A stretch of 35,070 bases of DNA from Candidatus Magasanikiibacteriota bacterium (GCA_023246755.1 JAHFHU010000005.1:1-35070); one strand, 5' to 3'. Counted from the first letter of the stretch, positions 1 to 8,315 are shown. A program made the numbers and translations. Notes: a model not told the origin generated them from the letters alone.

Positions 1-620
1 GGGGCGAGGCAGAAGCGGAAGGTAAATACGTGAAGCAGTCCGGTGGTCGCGGTCAGTATGGCCATTGCTGGATTAAGGTTGAGCCCAATGAGGCGGGCAA
101 GGGCTTTGAATTTATCGATGCGGTGAAGGGCGGTTCGATTCCGAAAGAATATATCGCGCCGATTGAAAAAGGTATCAAAGAGACGATGGATCGCGGTGTT
201 TTGGCTGGTTATCCGATGCTTGATATCAAGGCAACTGTGTTTGATGGGTCGTATCACGAAGTTGATTCGAGTGAAGCTGCGTTTAAGATCGCGGGTTCGA
301 TGGCATTTCGTGAGGCGTGTACGAAGGCTGGTTTGATGTTACTCGAACCGATCATGAAAGTTGAAGTTTTGACACCGGAGGCAAATATGGGTGATGTGAT
401 CGGTAACATTTCGTCAAAACGCGGCGTGGTCAAAGAAATGCGCGATCGTGTCGGGGTCAAAGTTGTTGATTCCGAAATTCCGCTCGCGTCGATGTTCGGC
501 TACGCGACCGAGTTGCGTTCGATGACGCAAGGCCGCGCGTCGTACTCGATGGAATTTGGGCACTACGCCGAAGTTCCGCAGAACGTCGCGAAGGAAGTTG
601 TGGAGGGGAGGAAGAAGTAA
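1..620 (+). CDS. fusA: Elongation factor G, C-terminal part (5' end outside window)
   Basis: This is the 3' part of the translocation GTPase EF-G, which moves tRNAs and mRNA on the ribosome. The reading frame is open from base 3 and ends in TAA at 618–620, leaving about 205 residues. The residues around [13 protein letters not shown] are the start of EF-G domain IV, and the stretch through [10 protein letters not shown] and [19 protein letters not shown] is domain V. The GTPase domain lies upstream of the window. An in-frame GTG at 30 is an internal valine codon, not a start. The gene closes with an intrinsic terminator, so tuf is not simply read through from here as in the classic str operon. 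Confidence 0.96.
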   Translation, partial: GEAEAEGKYVKQSGGRGQYGHCWIKVEPNEAGKGFEFIDAVKGGSIPKEYIAPIEKGIKETMDRGVLAGYPMLDIKATVFDGSYHEVDSSEAAFKIAGSMAFREACTKAGLMLLEPIMKVEVLTPEANMGDVIGNISSKRGVVKEMRDRVGVKVVDSEIPLASMFGYATELRSMTQGRASYSMEFGHYAEVPQNVAKEVVEGRKK

Positions 621-641
621 AATTGGATTTATCGGTAATAT

Positions 642-665
642 AAAACCGCCCGAGAGGGCGGTTTT
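642..665 (+). terminator. Intrinsic terminator after fusA
   Basis: A perfect 10-bp stem (AAAACCGCCC with GGGCGGTTTT) closes a GAGA tetraloop and ends in a T-run. It lies 21 bases after the fusA stop codon and separates fusA from the inserted methyltransferase gene. The A-tract on the left arm would also let it work from the minus strand. Confidence 0.9.
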
Positions 666-720
666 ATTTGCATAAAATTATGTATGAGTATAATATTTAT
701 ACGAATATAAACACAAAAGT

Positions 721-1569
721 ATGTTTCAACTTTTTTTTAATATTACCTTGAATATTGCTGCGCTGTTGCGTGTACCAATAAGTCGTTCGCGCAAGGGGTT
801 TATTCTGTGGAACTATTTTTTGTTGACAACTCGACATTTTTTTAAAAGTAATGCAAAACGACAGATTTTCATGGGCTTTGAATTAGAATCCTTTTCTTTT
901 CAGACAGCCTATTTTTTGTTTTCTGAAATTTTTGTAAAAAATGAGTATTTTTTTCAAACTAATTCTAAAGCACCAATAATTTTTGACTGCGGATCAAATA
1001 TTGGTGTATCCGTATTTTATTTTAAGTGGCTTTATCCGAAGTCTATAATTCATGCTTTTGAGGCTGATCCCATAACGGTGGAACTGTTGAAAAAAAATAT
1101 TCAACGTAATCGTCTTGAAAACGTCTTTGTACACCACGTCGCCTTATCTGAAAAAGATGGTTCAGTTGATTTCTATACTGACCCAGAACATGCGGGTTCG
1201 TTAAAAATGTCAATGTTACAACGGGGAAGTGGATGTGCGCCTGTTCAAGTTCCGGCTCGAACGCTCACTTCATTTTTTAAAGAAAATGAATTAATTGTCG
1301 ATTTTCTTAAAATGGATATTGAAGGCGCTGAACAAACGGTTGTGCGTGAAGCGTTTTCATCCGGTGTATTAAAGAAGGTGCGTGCAGCAACGATTGAATT
1401 TCATCATCATATTAGCGATAAAAATGCGCACCTTGCTGATTTTTTGCAGATTCTTGAACAGGCGAATTTTGATTATATAATATCAGCAAGGCACGCTCCG
1501 GGGTATAGAACAAAATTATTTCAAGATATTCTTCTGGTATGTAGAAGTATGGATGAGTTAGATAATTGA
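721..1569 (+). CDS. FkbM-family SAM-dependent methyltransferase
   Basis: This 282-residue protein has a Rossmann-type S-adenosylmethionine site. Motif I is FDCGSNIG (residues 88–95), followed by an acidic strand end in HAFEADP (111–117), and the FkbM-family KMDIEGAE block (197–204). FkbM enzymes usually O-methylate sugars or secondary metabolites and often sit in glycan loci; the substrate here cannot be read from the sequence. The gene lies alone between fusA and tuf, bounded by the fusA terminator and by a promoter whose -35 box overlaps its stop codon. It is visibly more AT-rich, with long A and T runs, than the ribosomal genes on both sides, which suggests later acquisition (inference). 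ATG 721 is preceded by T, as at most starts here. A TATAAT at 689–694 may be its -10 box, but the -35 spacing is poor. Confidence 0.88.
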   Translation: MFQLFFNITLNIAALLRVPISRSRKGFILWNYFLLTTRHFFKSNAKRQIFMGFELESFSFQTAYFLFSEIFVKNEYFFQTNSKAPIIFDCGSNIGVSVFYFKWLYPKSIIHAFEADPITVELLKKNIQRNRLENVFVHHVALSEKDGSVDFYTDPEHAGSLKMSMLQRGSGCAPVQVPARTLTSFFKENELIVDFLKMDIEGAEQTVVREAFSSGVLKKVRAATIEFHHHISDKNAHLADFLQILEQANFDYIISARHAPGYRTKLFQDILLVCRSMDELDN

Positions 1570-1594
1570 CATATTAAAATAGTTGCGTTAGAAT
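1566..1594 (+). promoter_or_regulatory. tuf promoter P1 (sigma-70 type)
   Basis: TTGACA (1566–1571) and TAGAAT (1589–1594) are 17 bases apart. The -35 box contains the TGA stop codon of the FkbM gene. Transcription from here would give tuf a leader of about 180 bases. Confidence 0.75.
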
Positions 1595-1609
1595 AGATCC
1601 GTAGTTCCT

Positions 1610-1641
1610 AATGTTGTTTGGTACCCAACCAGCAGAACATT
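1610..1641 (+). other. Inverted repeat in the tuf leader
   Basis: AATGTT (1610–1615) pairs with AACATT (1636–1641), and inside them TTGG (1618–1621) pairs with CCAA (1625–1628) around a 3-base loop. The hairpin lies just downstream of P1 and would be present only in the P1 transcript. It may be a regulatory leader structure or a protein-binding palindrome; the role is unknown. Confidence 0.4.
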
Positions 1642-1697
1642 GGAAAAGCACACAAGTCGGACCCAGAAGAGCTCTAAAAAACTCGAATTATCCCCAC

Positions 1698-1726
1698 TTG
1701 CATGTTTTTTTAAGTTCTGCTATAGT
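1698..1726 (+). promoter_or_regulatory. tuf promoter P2 (sigma-70 type)
   Basis: TTGCAT (1698–1703) and TATAGT (1721–1726) are 17 bases apart. The predicted start, near 1733, leaves a leader of about 48 bases before tuf. With P1 this makes a tandem promoter pair, which suits a very highly expressed gene. Confidence 0.7.
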
Positions 1727-1780
1727 ACTGCTCACTTTCGAACAACGAAAATTTCCCTTAATTAAGCCGAATAAAAGCAT

Positions 1781-2971
1781 ATGGCAAAATTCGAACGCAC
1801 AAAGCCTCACGTCAACGTCGGTACAATCGGCCACGTTGATCATGGCAAGACAACACTCACCGCTGCTATTTTGGCAGTGGCAAATGCAAATGGTTTCGCA
1901 GCAACCAACAAGAAGGTTGACGAAATCGATGGCGCACCTGAAGAAAAGGCGCGCGGTATTACCATTTCAACGGCACACGTTGAATACGAATCTGTCGCAC
2001 GTCACTACGCGCACGTTGACTGTCCGGGTCACGCTGATTATGTGAAGAACATGATCACCGGTGCTGCTCAGATGGATGGCGCTATTCTCGTGGTTTCAGC
2101 GACGGATGGTCCTATGCCTCAAACGCGTGAGCATATTTTGCTCGCTCGTCAGGTTGGCGTGCCACATATCGTTGTTTTTCTCAACAAAGTTGACATGGTT
2201 TCAGATCCTGAACTTATCGACCTCGTTGAAGAAGAAGTACGCGATCTTCTCAAAAAATACGAATTTCCGGGCGACACAACCCCAATTATCCGTGGTAGCG
2301 CGCTCAAAGCACTCGAAAATCCGGGTGACAAAGAAGGTGCGGCAAAACCAGTCATGGATTTACTTGCAGCACTCGACTCCTTCATCCCAACTCCAGAACG
2401 TGCAACCGACAAGCCATTTCTCATGCCAATTGAAGACGTCTTCTCAATTGAAGGCCGTGGTACGGTGGTAACCGGTCGTATCGAACGCGGAACAATCAAT
2501 ATTAACGAAGAAGTTGAAATTGTTGGTCTCGGTGAAACTCGTAAAACAGTTGTCACCGGTATTGAAATGTTTAACAAGCAGCTTGATCAGGGTTTGGCAG
2601 GTGATAACGCAGGTCTTTTGCTTCGCGGTATCAAAAAAGAAGATGTTGAACGTGGCATGGTTCTTTCAAAAACCGCCTCAATTAAGCCTCACACTGAATT
2701 TAGCGCATCCGTTTACTGCTTGACAAAAGAAGAAGGTGGTCGTCACAAACCATTTTTCAATGGGTACAAACCACAGTTCTACATTCGCACAACGGATGTG
2801 ACCGGTGAAGTTACGCTTCCTGCAGGAACCGAAATGGTTATGCCGGGCGATCGCATCGAAATGATCATCAAGCTCATTACCCCTGTTGCTATGGAAGACC
2901 AGATGCGCTTCGCGATTCGCGAAGGTGGTCGTACCGTTGGTGCAGGTGTTGTGACAAAAATTATTAAATAA
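1781..2971 (+). CDS. tuf: Elongation factor Tu
   Basis: EF-Tu is the GTPase that delivers aminoacyl-tRNA to the ribosomal A site. The 396-residue length is normal. The P-loop GHVDHGKT is at residues 17–24, the switch region carries RGITIS, and DCPGH and NKVD follow in the GTPase domain. The two beta-barrel domains follow, including [14 protein letters not shown] and a C-terminus ending [10 protein letters not shown]. The start ATG follows CAT with no Shine-Dalgarno. It has its own tandem promoters, and a hairpin but no clear terminator before rpsJ, so the downstream ribosomal genes are probably partly cotranscribed with it. Confidence 0.98.
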   Translation: MAKFERTKPHVNVGTIGHVDHGKTTLTAAILAVANANGFAATNKKVDEIDGAPEEKARGITISTAHVEYESVARHYAHVDCPGHADYVKNMITGAAQMDGAILVVSATDGPMPQTREHILLARQVGVPHIVVFLNKVDMVSDPELIDLVEEEVRDLLKKYEFPGDTTPIIRGSALKALENPGDKEGAAKPVMDLLAALDSFIPTPERATDKPFLMPIEDVFSIEGRGTVVTGRIERGTININEEVEIVGLGETRKTVVTGIEMFNKQLDQGLAGDNAGLLLRGIKKEDVERGMVLSKTASIKPHTEFSASVYCLTKEEGGRHKPFFNGYKPQFYIRTTDVTGEVTLPAGTEMVMPGDRIEMIIKLITPVAMEDQMRFAIREGGRTVGAGVVTKIIK

Positions 2972-2985
2972 TGGTTTAGAGTTAG

Positions 2986-3009
2986 CGAGCCAAAGGAAAC
3001 TTTGGCTCG
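2986..3009 (+). other. Perfect hairpin with GAAA tetraloop after tuf
   Basis: A 10-bp perfect stem (2986–2995 with 3000–3009) closes a GAAA tetraloop 14 bases after the tuf stop. No T-run follows, so it is not a typical intrinsic terminator. A processing site, mRNA stabiliser or part of an S10 leader are possible. Confidence 0.6.
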
Positions 3010-3014
3010 TTGTA

Positions 3015-3030
3015 CTCCACATCAGTGGAG
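3015..3030 (+). other. Short hairpin before rpsJ
   Basis: CTCCAC (3015–3020) pairs with GTGGAG (3025–3030) around the loop ATCA, six bases after the GAAA-capped hairpin and 16 bases before the rpsJ start. The two stem-loops in a row fill most of the tuf–rpsJ gap. Confidence 0.45.
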
Positions 3031-3046
3031 AGTAAGTAATACGCAC

Positions 3047-3397
3047 ATGACTACCGTCGTCGCAGAAGAAAAAAAGAAAGTGGAAGAGGCAAGCGGTCAA
3101 CGCATTCGTCTTAAAGTTCGCGCGTTCGATCACAAGATCATTGATGCTGCAACACGCACCATCATTGAAACAGTGGAACGTTCAGGAGCAAAGGTTCGTG
3201 GCCCTGTGCCACTTCCGACACTGATCAAAAAGTTCACCGTTAATCGGTCAACGTTTGTTCACAAAGATGCTCGCGAACAATATGAAATGCGTACGCACGT
3301 TCGTTTGCTTGACATCCTCGAGCCAACCGCAAAAACGGTTGACTTGCTCATGTCACTCGCACTTCCTGCAGGCGTTGATGTAGAAATTAAAATGTAA
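3047..3397 (+). CDS. rpsJ: 30S ribosomal protein S10
   Basis: S10 is a protein of the 30S head and also the NusE antitermination partner. The start is taken at ATG 3047, giving 116 residues. Starting further upstream at TTG 3002 would run through the two hairpins. The conserved core begins near residue 19 ([16 protein letters not shown]) and includes GPVPLPT and the loop [18 protein letters not shown]. About 18 extra charged residues ([17 protein letters not shown]) precede the core, compared with the usual length of about 102. It is the only start in the cluster not preceded by T. Confidence 0.95.
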   Translation: MTTVVAEEKKKVEEASGQRIRLKVRAFDHKIIDAATRTIIETVERSGAKVRGPVPLPTLIKKFTVNRSTFVHKDAREQYEMRTHVRLLDILEPTAKTVDLLMSLALPAGVDVEIKM

Positions 3398-3423
3398 GAG
3401 ATCGGTTTCTTTTGGGGGGAAGG

Positions 3424-3487
3424 AAATCAGAAGCTAGCCACGGCACGTCCTTGCACGGATACGACCGTAACTGACTTCTGGTTTTTT
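3424..3487 (+). promoter_or_regulatory. Terminator-like leader hairpin between rpsJ and rplC (candidate attenuator)
   Basis: CAGAAG (3428–3433) pairs with CTTCTG (3475–3480). The stem extends through AAAT with GTTT, and a T6 run follows at 3482–3487. Inside the loop ACGG (3440–3443) can pair with CCGT (3465–3468). The 179-base gap between rpsJ and rplC is the longest within the ribosomal cluster, where most gaps are 1–17 bases. The structure could end transcription or act as an attenuator for ribosomal protein control (inference). Confidence 0.5.
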
Positions 3488-3576
3488 GTTACCGCGAGCT
3501 CGAGTAATATCGAATTCACAGCTCCGCTGGCCACTTTTGCGCCATGAGCTCTATAACCACGGCTAACGTAACTGGT

Positions 3577-4278
3577 ATGAAATTTATTCTTGGACGAAAA
3601 CTCGACATGACGCAGGTGTTCCGCCCGGATGGACAGGTGGTTCCCGTGACCCGCATTCAGGCAGGTCCTATTACGGTTACTCAAATTAAAAAACAGGGCG
3701 ATACACAAATCGCTGTGCAAGTTGGTTTTGAAACAACGCGCAATGCAAATAAATCAATCGAAGGGCATCTTAAGGGCCTTCCGATTTTTCGCGTGCTCAA
3801 AGAATTTCAAACAGCACAAGCAGTGAACCGTGGCGATGTAATCGCGGCGGACACATTTGTTGCGGGTGAAATGATTGATGTGGTTGGAACGTCAAAAGGT
3901 AAGGGTTTTGCTGGTGTGGTTAAGCGCCATCATTTCCGTGGTGCTCCAAAAACACACGGTCATAAACATGATCTTCGTGCGCCGGGTTCGATTGGTGCGG
4001 GCGGTGTGCAGCGTGTTTTTAAAGGCATGCGCATGGCAGGCCACATGGGCGACGAACAGGTGACGGTCAAAAATTTAGAAATTGTTGCGGTTGATGCTGA
4101 AAAGAACGAAATTCTTGTTAAAGGCGCGGTTCCCGGTGCTCGCAACTCATTGGTTGTTTTAAAAACCAATGCAGGCGACCTTCTTGTTAAGGTTTTGTCG
4201 TCAGTAGCTTCACCAGAAGTGGTTGTCGTAGAATCAGAAACAACTCCCGTAGAGGAAGCTGAAGTAACCACCGCATAA
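3577..4278 (+). CDS. rplC: 50S ribosomal protein L3
   Basis: L3 is an early-assembly protein of the 50S subunit near the peptidyl transferase centre. The start is placed at ATG 3577 (233 residues), because MKFILGRKLDMTQVF aligns with the normal L3 N-terminus and the codon follows T. ATG 3544 would add eleven unlikely residues. The conserved KGKGFAGVVKRHHFRGAPKTHG region, which enters the ribosome core, is intact. The C-terminus carries an acidic, valine-rich tail of about 25 residues (from VASPEVVVVESE) beyond the usual end. It begins the run of tightly packed genes to recO. Confidence 0.95.
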   Translation: MKFILGRKLDMTQVFRPDGQVVPVTRIQAGPITVTQIKKQGDTQIAVQVGFETTRNANKSIEGHLKGLPIFRVLKEFQTAQAVNRGDVIAADTFVAGEMIDVVGTSKGKGFAGVVKRHHFRGAPKTHGHKHDLRAPGSIGAGGVQRVFKGMRMAGHMGDEQVTVKNLEIVAVDAEKNEILVKGAVPGARNSLVVLKTNAGDLLVKVLSSVASPEVVVVESETTPVEEAEVTTA

Positions 4279-4279
4279 T

Positions 4280-4912
4280 ATGTCAATCAAACTTACGACA
4301 TACAATGTAAAAGGAGAAAAAGTTGGTGAATTCAAAACCGACAGTGCTTTGTTTACTGAGACGGTAAAGCCGGGTGTGGTTCATGAAGCGTATACGATTC
4401 TCACCTCAAACATGCGGCAGGGTGGCGCACACACCAAAACACGCGGCGAAGTTCGTGGTGGTGGTGCAAAGCCGTGGAAACAAAAAGGCACGGGTCGCGC
4501 GCGTCACGGTTCGATTCGTTCCCCGATTTGGGTTGGTGGTGGTGTGACTTTTGGTCCGCGCAAAGAAAAAAGCTATAAACGTGATATCAACAAACAGGCG
4601 ATGCGCAAAGCGTTGCGCATGGTGTTAAGCAATCGTGCTGCCCATGAACACATTTTTGTGATGAATGATTGGAATACCGCGGGTAAGACCAAGGGTTTTT
4701 CTGAGCTTATCAAAGGGCTTGGCATCGCAGGCCGTAAGGTTTTGGTCGTAACCCCCGCAAAAGATGAAATCACCTATCGTGCGGCGCGCAATGTTGCTCG
4801 CGTAGATGTTTTGCCGGCAAATGAGGTCAACATCGCAGAGCTTCTTGAGCATACCTATCTCGTGATCAACGAAGAGACCGTGAAATCGCTTGAACAACTT
4901 TTCGTGAAATAA
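4280..4912 (+). CDS. rplD: 50S ribosomal protein L4
   Basis: L4 binds 23S rRNA domain I, its loop lines the exit tunnel, and in other bacteria it can control the S10 operon. The 210-residue length is typical. The tunnel loop and its surroundings are recognisable: TRGEVRGGGAKPWKQKGTGR followed by ARHGSIRSPIWVGGG. The start codon lies one base after the rplC stop, within TAATATG, so translation probably restarts from the upstream gene. No Shine-Dalgarno is visible. Confidence 0.96.
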   Translation: MSIKLTTYNVKGEKVGEFKTDSALFTETVKPGVVHEAYTILTSNMRQGGAHTKTRGEVRGGGAKPWKQKGTGRARHGSIRSPIWVGGGVTFGPRKEKSYKRDINKQAMRKALRMVLSNRAAHEHIFVMNDWNTAGKTKGFSELIKGLGIAGRKVLVVTPAKDEITYRAARNVARVDVLPANEVNIAELLEHTYLVINEETVKSLEQLFVK

Positions 4913-4913
4913 T

Positions 4914-5429
4914 ATGGGAATCTTAAAGAAAGTTAAAAGTCTCGTCGGTGTCGACGACACAAAAGAAGAGAAGCCAAAAGCAAAGCGTGCTCCAGCAGCA
5001 AAAAAGAAGATTGCTGAACCCACGGCTATTGTTGAGGCTGCGCATGATCATGCAGGACACGACCATCGCGATCATGCACACGAAGAAACCGCGCCTGCTA
5101 CTACTACGATGGCGAAACCACAATCGATTGATGGTGCGACGCAGGTGGGTGCAACAAAATATATTCTCCGCCCATTGATTACAGAAAAGGGTACATACGC
5201 GGCTGCGAACAACACGTACATGTTTGCAGTTTTGCCACACGCAAGTAAGCCTGCGATTAAACAAGCGATTGAAAAACTTTATAGTGTTCGGGTGATCAAA
5301 ATTCGCACTTCGCGCTATGACGGTAAAAAAGTTCGTTCGGGGCGCATCGAAGGTCAGCGGTCGAATTTCAAAAAAGCATTTGTGACGGTTGCACAAGGGC
5401 AATCGATCGCATTACATAAAGGTGTCTAA
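4914..5429 (+). CDS. rplW: 50S ribosomal protein L23 with His-rich N-terminal extension
   Basis: L23 stands at the mouth of the exit tunnel and docks trigger factor and SRP in bacteria. The conserved core starts near residue 80 (TKYILRPLITEKG) and runs to the end. At 171 residues the protein is about 75 longer than usual. The extra N-terminus holds a Lys/Ala-rich stretch (KEEKPKAKRAPAAKKK) and then a histidine- and aspartate-rich block, HDHAGHDHRDHAH (residues 44–56). The start at 4914 is favoured because it lies one base after the rplD stop in a TATG context. An internal ATG at 5109 would still leave about 14 residues before the core. The His block could bind Zn or Ni ions (inference). Confidence 0.93.
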   Translation: MGILKKVKSLVGVDDTKEEKPKAKRAPAAKKKIAEPTAIVEAAHDHAGHDHRDHAHEETAPATTTMAKPQSIDGATQVGATKYILRPLITEKGTYAAANNTYMFAVLPHASKPAIKQAIEKLYSVRVIKIRTSRYDGKKVRSGRIEGQRSNFKKAFVTVAQGQSIALHKGV

Positions 5430-5434
5430 AACAT

Positions 5435-6283
5435 ATGGCAGTCAAACGTTATAAACCAACAACTAATGCCCGCCGACAAAGCAGTGTCGACACCTTTTCG
5501 GATATCACCAAATTTGAACCAGTCAAAGCGTTGACTATATTTCGTTCATCAAAAGGTGGTCGCAACAACACGGGTAAAATTACCGTGCGTCACCGAGGCG
5601 GTGGTGCTCGTCGTTACACACGTATCGTTGATTTTATTGGAAATAAATTCGACATGGTTGCAACGGTAAGCGCAATCGAATACGATCCAAATCGTGGTGC
5701 TCGTCTCGCGCTTCTCAAATATGCAGACGGCGAAATGCGTTACATGATCATGCCAAGCGGTCTCGTTGTCGGTGAAACGGTGATGTCGTCACAACAACTG
5801 ATCGAAGCAAAACCGGGCAATCGTATGCCGCTCAAACACATTCCAACCGGTAGTGTTGTGCATAACATCGAGATTAAACCGCTGCAAGGTGGTAAAATGG
5901 TACGCGGCGCAGGCAATGGTGCGCAACTCATGGCTATTGAAAATGGGATGGCAACACTTCGTATGCCTTCCGGTGAAGTGCGCTTGGTTGTTGCTGATGC
6001 TTCAGCGACGGTGGGTCAGGTTGGCAACTCGGATCATAATTTGATTCGGTGGGGCAAAGCGGGCCGCACACGTTTACGTGGTATCCGCCCAACAGTGCGT
6101 GGTAAGGTTATGAATCCAGTGGATCATCCACACGGTGGTGGTGAAGGCCGCAATCCGATCGGTATGAAATTTGCAAAAACCCCGTGGGGCAAACATGCAC
6201 ATGGTGTAAAAACCCGTGATCCAAAAAAATACAGCAGCAATTTTATTGTGAGTCGTCGCGTGAGTAAAAAGAAGAAGAAATAA
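5435..6283 (+). CDS. rplB: 50S ribosomal protein L2
   Basis: L2 binds 23S rRNA, helps to join the subunits and supports the peptidyl transferase centre. The 282-residue length is normal. The conserved [20 protein letters not shown] region lies near the N-terminus. The C-terminal segment [21 protein letters not shown] carries the nearly invariant histidine of L2 (DHPHGGG). The end is Lys-rich (SKKKKK). It starts six bases after rplW in a CATATG context. Confidence 0.97.
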   Translation: MAVKRYKPTTNARRQSSVDTFSDITKFEPVKALTIFRSSKGGRNNTGKITVRHRGGGARRYTRIVDFIGNKFDMVATVSAIEYDPNRGARLALLKYADGEMRYMIMPSGLVVGETVMSSQQLIEAKPGNRMPLKHIPTGSVVHNIEIKPLQGGKMVRGAGNGAQLMAIENGMATLRMPSGEVRLVVADASATVGQVGNSDHNLIRWGKAGRTRLRGIRPTVRGKVMNPVDHPHGGGEGRNPIGMKFAKTPWGKHAHGVKTRDPKKYSSNFIVSRRVSKKKKK

Positions 6284-6291
6284 ACCACACT

Positions 6292-6618
6292 ATGTCACGA
6301 TCAAGCAAAAAAGGACCATACACAGACGTGAAGCTCATGGAAAAGGTTTCAAAACTCCGACCGGGAGATAAAACCGTCATCAAAACATGGGCGCGCGCAA
6401 GCACGATCACACCATCAATGGTTGGGTTTACGTTTGCGGTGCATAACGGTAAGGATTTTCTTCCGGTATACGTGATTGAAAACATGGTTGGTCACAAACT
6501 TGGCGAATTTTCATCATCACGCAAATTCATTCGTCATGGTGGTAAGCTCGCGAAAGACGAGAAGGGTGCAGCAGCCGGTCCGAAACCAGCGGCAGCTCCC
6601 GCAGCTAAGAAAAAGTAA
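6292..6618 (+). CDS. rpsS: 30S ribosomal protein S19
   Basis: S19 sits in the 30S head with S13 and contacts the A-site region. The conserved core [19 protein letters not shown], then [31 protein letters not shown] and [18 protein letters not shown], is complete. The 108 residues include a C-terminal Ala/Lys/Pro tail ([16 protein letters not shown]) that adds roughly 16 residues to the usual length and is probably disordered. Confidence 0.96.
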   Translation: MSRSSKKGPYTDVKLMEKVSKLRPGDKTVIKTWARASTITPSMVGFTFAVHNGKDFLPVYVIENMVGHKLGEFSSSRKFIRHGGKLAKDEKGAAAGPKPAAAPAAKKK

Positions 6619-6621
6619 TGT

Positions 6622-6981
6622 ATGAAAACTAAAGCAAGCGTCAATACAATCCGAATGTCCGTCCGCAAAGTGCGGCTCATCATCGATATGGTTCGCGGCA
6701 TGAACGCGCTTGAAGCAATCACGCGTCTCCAATTTGTTCGTCGTGATGCAGCGGAACCGGTGATGAAACTCATCAAATCAGCGATGGCAAACGCAGAACA
6801 CAACAACAAATCAGAGCCTGAAAAATTGTGGATCTCGGGAATCAGCGCGGATAACGCGGGTTTTATCAAGCGTTTTCGCCCACGTGCAATGGGTCGGGCT
6901 GCTGAAATTCATAAACATCTGGCGCATATCAATGTTGAGTTAAATGATGAGCCAAAGACGACTAAGCGCGGTAACGCATAA
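6622..6981 (+). CDS. rplV: 50S ribosomal protein L22
   Basis: L22 contacts all 23S rRNA domains, and its beta-hairpin lines the exit tunnel. The 119-residue length is typical. The N-terminal VNTIRMSVRKVRLIIDMVRG and the hairpin region KRFRPRAMGRAAEIHKHLAHINVELND are well conserved. ATG 6622 lies three bases after the rpsS stop and is preceded by T. Confidence 0.96.
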   Translation: MKTKASVNTIRMSVRKVRLIIDMVRGMNALEAITRLQFVRRDAAEPVMKLIKSAMANAEHNNKSEPEKLWISGISADNAGFIKRFRPRAMGRAAEIHKHLAHINVELNDEPKTTKRGNA

Positions 6982-6986
6982 CCACT

Positions 6987-7682
6987 ATGGGTCATAAAGT
7001 ACATCCAAAAATTTTCCGCATGTCTCAGTTGTGGACATGGGACTCACGCTGGTTTCGCGCAAAAAATAAATTCGCTGAAAGCCTTGAGCTGGATCACAAC
7101 ATTCGTCAATATCTTAAAAAAGAATTGAAGGGTAGTTCTGTTGATTCGGTAAAAATTGAAATGTCACCACGCGACGTTACCATCACCATCATGACCGGCA
7201 AACCGGGTATGATTATTGGTCGTGGCGGGGCGGGAATCGAGGATCTTCGTAAAAAAGTTCAGAAAACATTTTTTAAGAACAGTAAAGATAAGACAATTCG
7301 TTTGAATGTTCTCGAGCTCGCAAATCCAAGTCTTTCATCAACAATCGTCGCAGAGCAAATGGGGATGGATCTTGAAAAACGTATGCCGTTTCGTCGTGTG
7401 CTTAAAGGCACGATCGAACGTGCGCAACGTGCAGGCGCTCTCGGAATCAAAGTTGCGGTTTCTGGCCGATTGAACGGTGCTGAAATTGCACGTCGCGAAT
7501 GGTTAACATGGGGCAAAGTGCCACTTGCAACTATCCGCAGCGATATCGAATTTGCACAAGCTGTCGCGCACACCATCTATGGTGCGATTGGTGTCAAAGT
7601 TTGGATTTACAAAGGTGAGCGCTTTGGTCGAAAAGACCGTTTCACCGACGAAGCAAAAGAAAAAACTTCTTACAGCAAATAA
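6987..7682 (+). CDS. rpsC: 30S ribosomal protein S3
   Basis: S3 forms part of the mRNA entry channel and has helicase activity on mRNA. The 231 residues begin MGHKVHPKIFR, as in the family (GQKVHP). The type II KH domain shows the GxxG loop in MIIGRGGAGIEDLRKKVQ near residues 74–91. The C-terminal domain contains GRLNGAEIARREW and ends with a short Lys-rich tail. The start follows rplV by five bases. Confidence 0.97.
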   Translation: MGHKVHPKIFRMSQLWTWDSRWFRAKNKFAESLELDHNIRQYLKKELKGSSVDSVKIEMSPRDVTITIMTGKPGMIIGRGGAGIEDLRKKVQKTFFKNSKDKTIRLNVLELANPSLSSTIVAEQMGMDLEKRMPFRRVLKGTIERAQRAGALGIKVAVSGRLNGAEIARREWLTWGKVPLATIRSDIEFAQAVAHTIYGAIGVKVWIYKGERFGRKDRFTDEAKEKTSYSK

Positions 7683-7692
7683 GTAGACATAT

Positions 7693-8109
7693 ATGTTGAT
7701 TCCACGAAAGGTCAAACATCGTAAGTGGCACAAAGGACGCCGTCGTAATACCGGAGTTGCAACCAGCAAAATCACGGTTGCATTTGGTACGTACGGTCTT
7801 AAAGCAACTACCTACGGATGGGTGACGTCACGCCAAATCGAATCGGTTCGTAAGGTTTTGACCCGCTACACAAAAAAGACGGGAAAAATCTGGATCCGTA
7901 TTTTTCCGGACAAGCCAATTACTCAAAAAGGTGCACAAACCCCAATGGGTAAAGGTAAGGGCTCGGTTGATCACTATGTGTGCATCATCAAGCCGGGAAC
8001 GGTCATGTTCGAAATGGATGGCATCACGGAACCACAAGCACAAGAAGCGTTTAATTTTGCTGGTTTCAAGCTTCCGGTGAAAACCACCCTGATGAAACGC
8101 CACGTGTAA
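7693..8109 (+). CDS. rplP: 50S ribosomal protein L16
   Basis: L16 organises the A-site region of the 50S subunit. It is complete at 138 residues. Family marks are the N-terminal PRKVKHRKWHKGRRRN, the central RKVLTRYTKKTGKIWIRIFPDKPIT, and the MGKGKGSVDHYV loop. The ATATATG start context lacks a Shine-Dalgarno. Confidence 0.97.
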   Translation: MLIPRKVKHRKWHKGRRRNTGVATSKITVAFGTYGLKATTYGWVTSRQIESVRKVLTRYTKKTGKIWIRIFPDKPITQKGAQTPMGKGKGSVDHYVCIIKPGTVMFEMDGITEPQAQEAFNFAGFKLPVKTTLMKRHV

Positions 8110-8113
8110 TTAT

Positions 8114-8314
8114 ATGAAAGTAGCAGAACTCCACGATAAAACAGTAGAACAGCTCGAACAGTTGGCTGCCGAACTCGCTGAACAGCTTCGCGCAACAAAA
8201 ACTGCCCTGCGCTCTCAAAGTTACACACGTTCGCACGAACTCAACGCGGCTCGCAAGACGCGCGCACAGGTATTGACGATTCTCGCGAAAAAGCGTACAC
8301 TAACACGTCCGTAA
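8114..8314 (+). CDS. rpmC: 50S ribosomal protein L29
   Basis: This small two-helix protein lies beside L23 at the exit tunnel. It has 66 residues, with a helix over ELHDKTVEQLEQLAAELAEQL and a second around RSHELNAARKTRAQVLTILAKK. It lies at the expected place between L16 and S17. The sequence is diverged but length, helical pattern and synteny support it. Confidence 0.93.
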   Translation: MKVAELHDKTVEQLEQLAAELAEQLRATKTALRSQSYTRSHELNAARKTRAQVLTILAKKRTLTRP

Positions 8315-8315
8315 T

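Noticed and set aside
30-32. GTG as a start codon near the left edge
   Set aside because: The frame continues to the left with EF-G sequence, so this is an internal valine codon.
1611-2045. Open frame of 144 codons covering the tuf leader and the tuf 5' end
   Set aside because: It runs in another frame through EF-Tu and across promoter P2; no family resemblance and low-quality composition.
3544-3546. ATG as rplC start
   Set aside because: It adds eleven residues not seen in L3, and the codon lacks the T found before every other start from rplD to adk.
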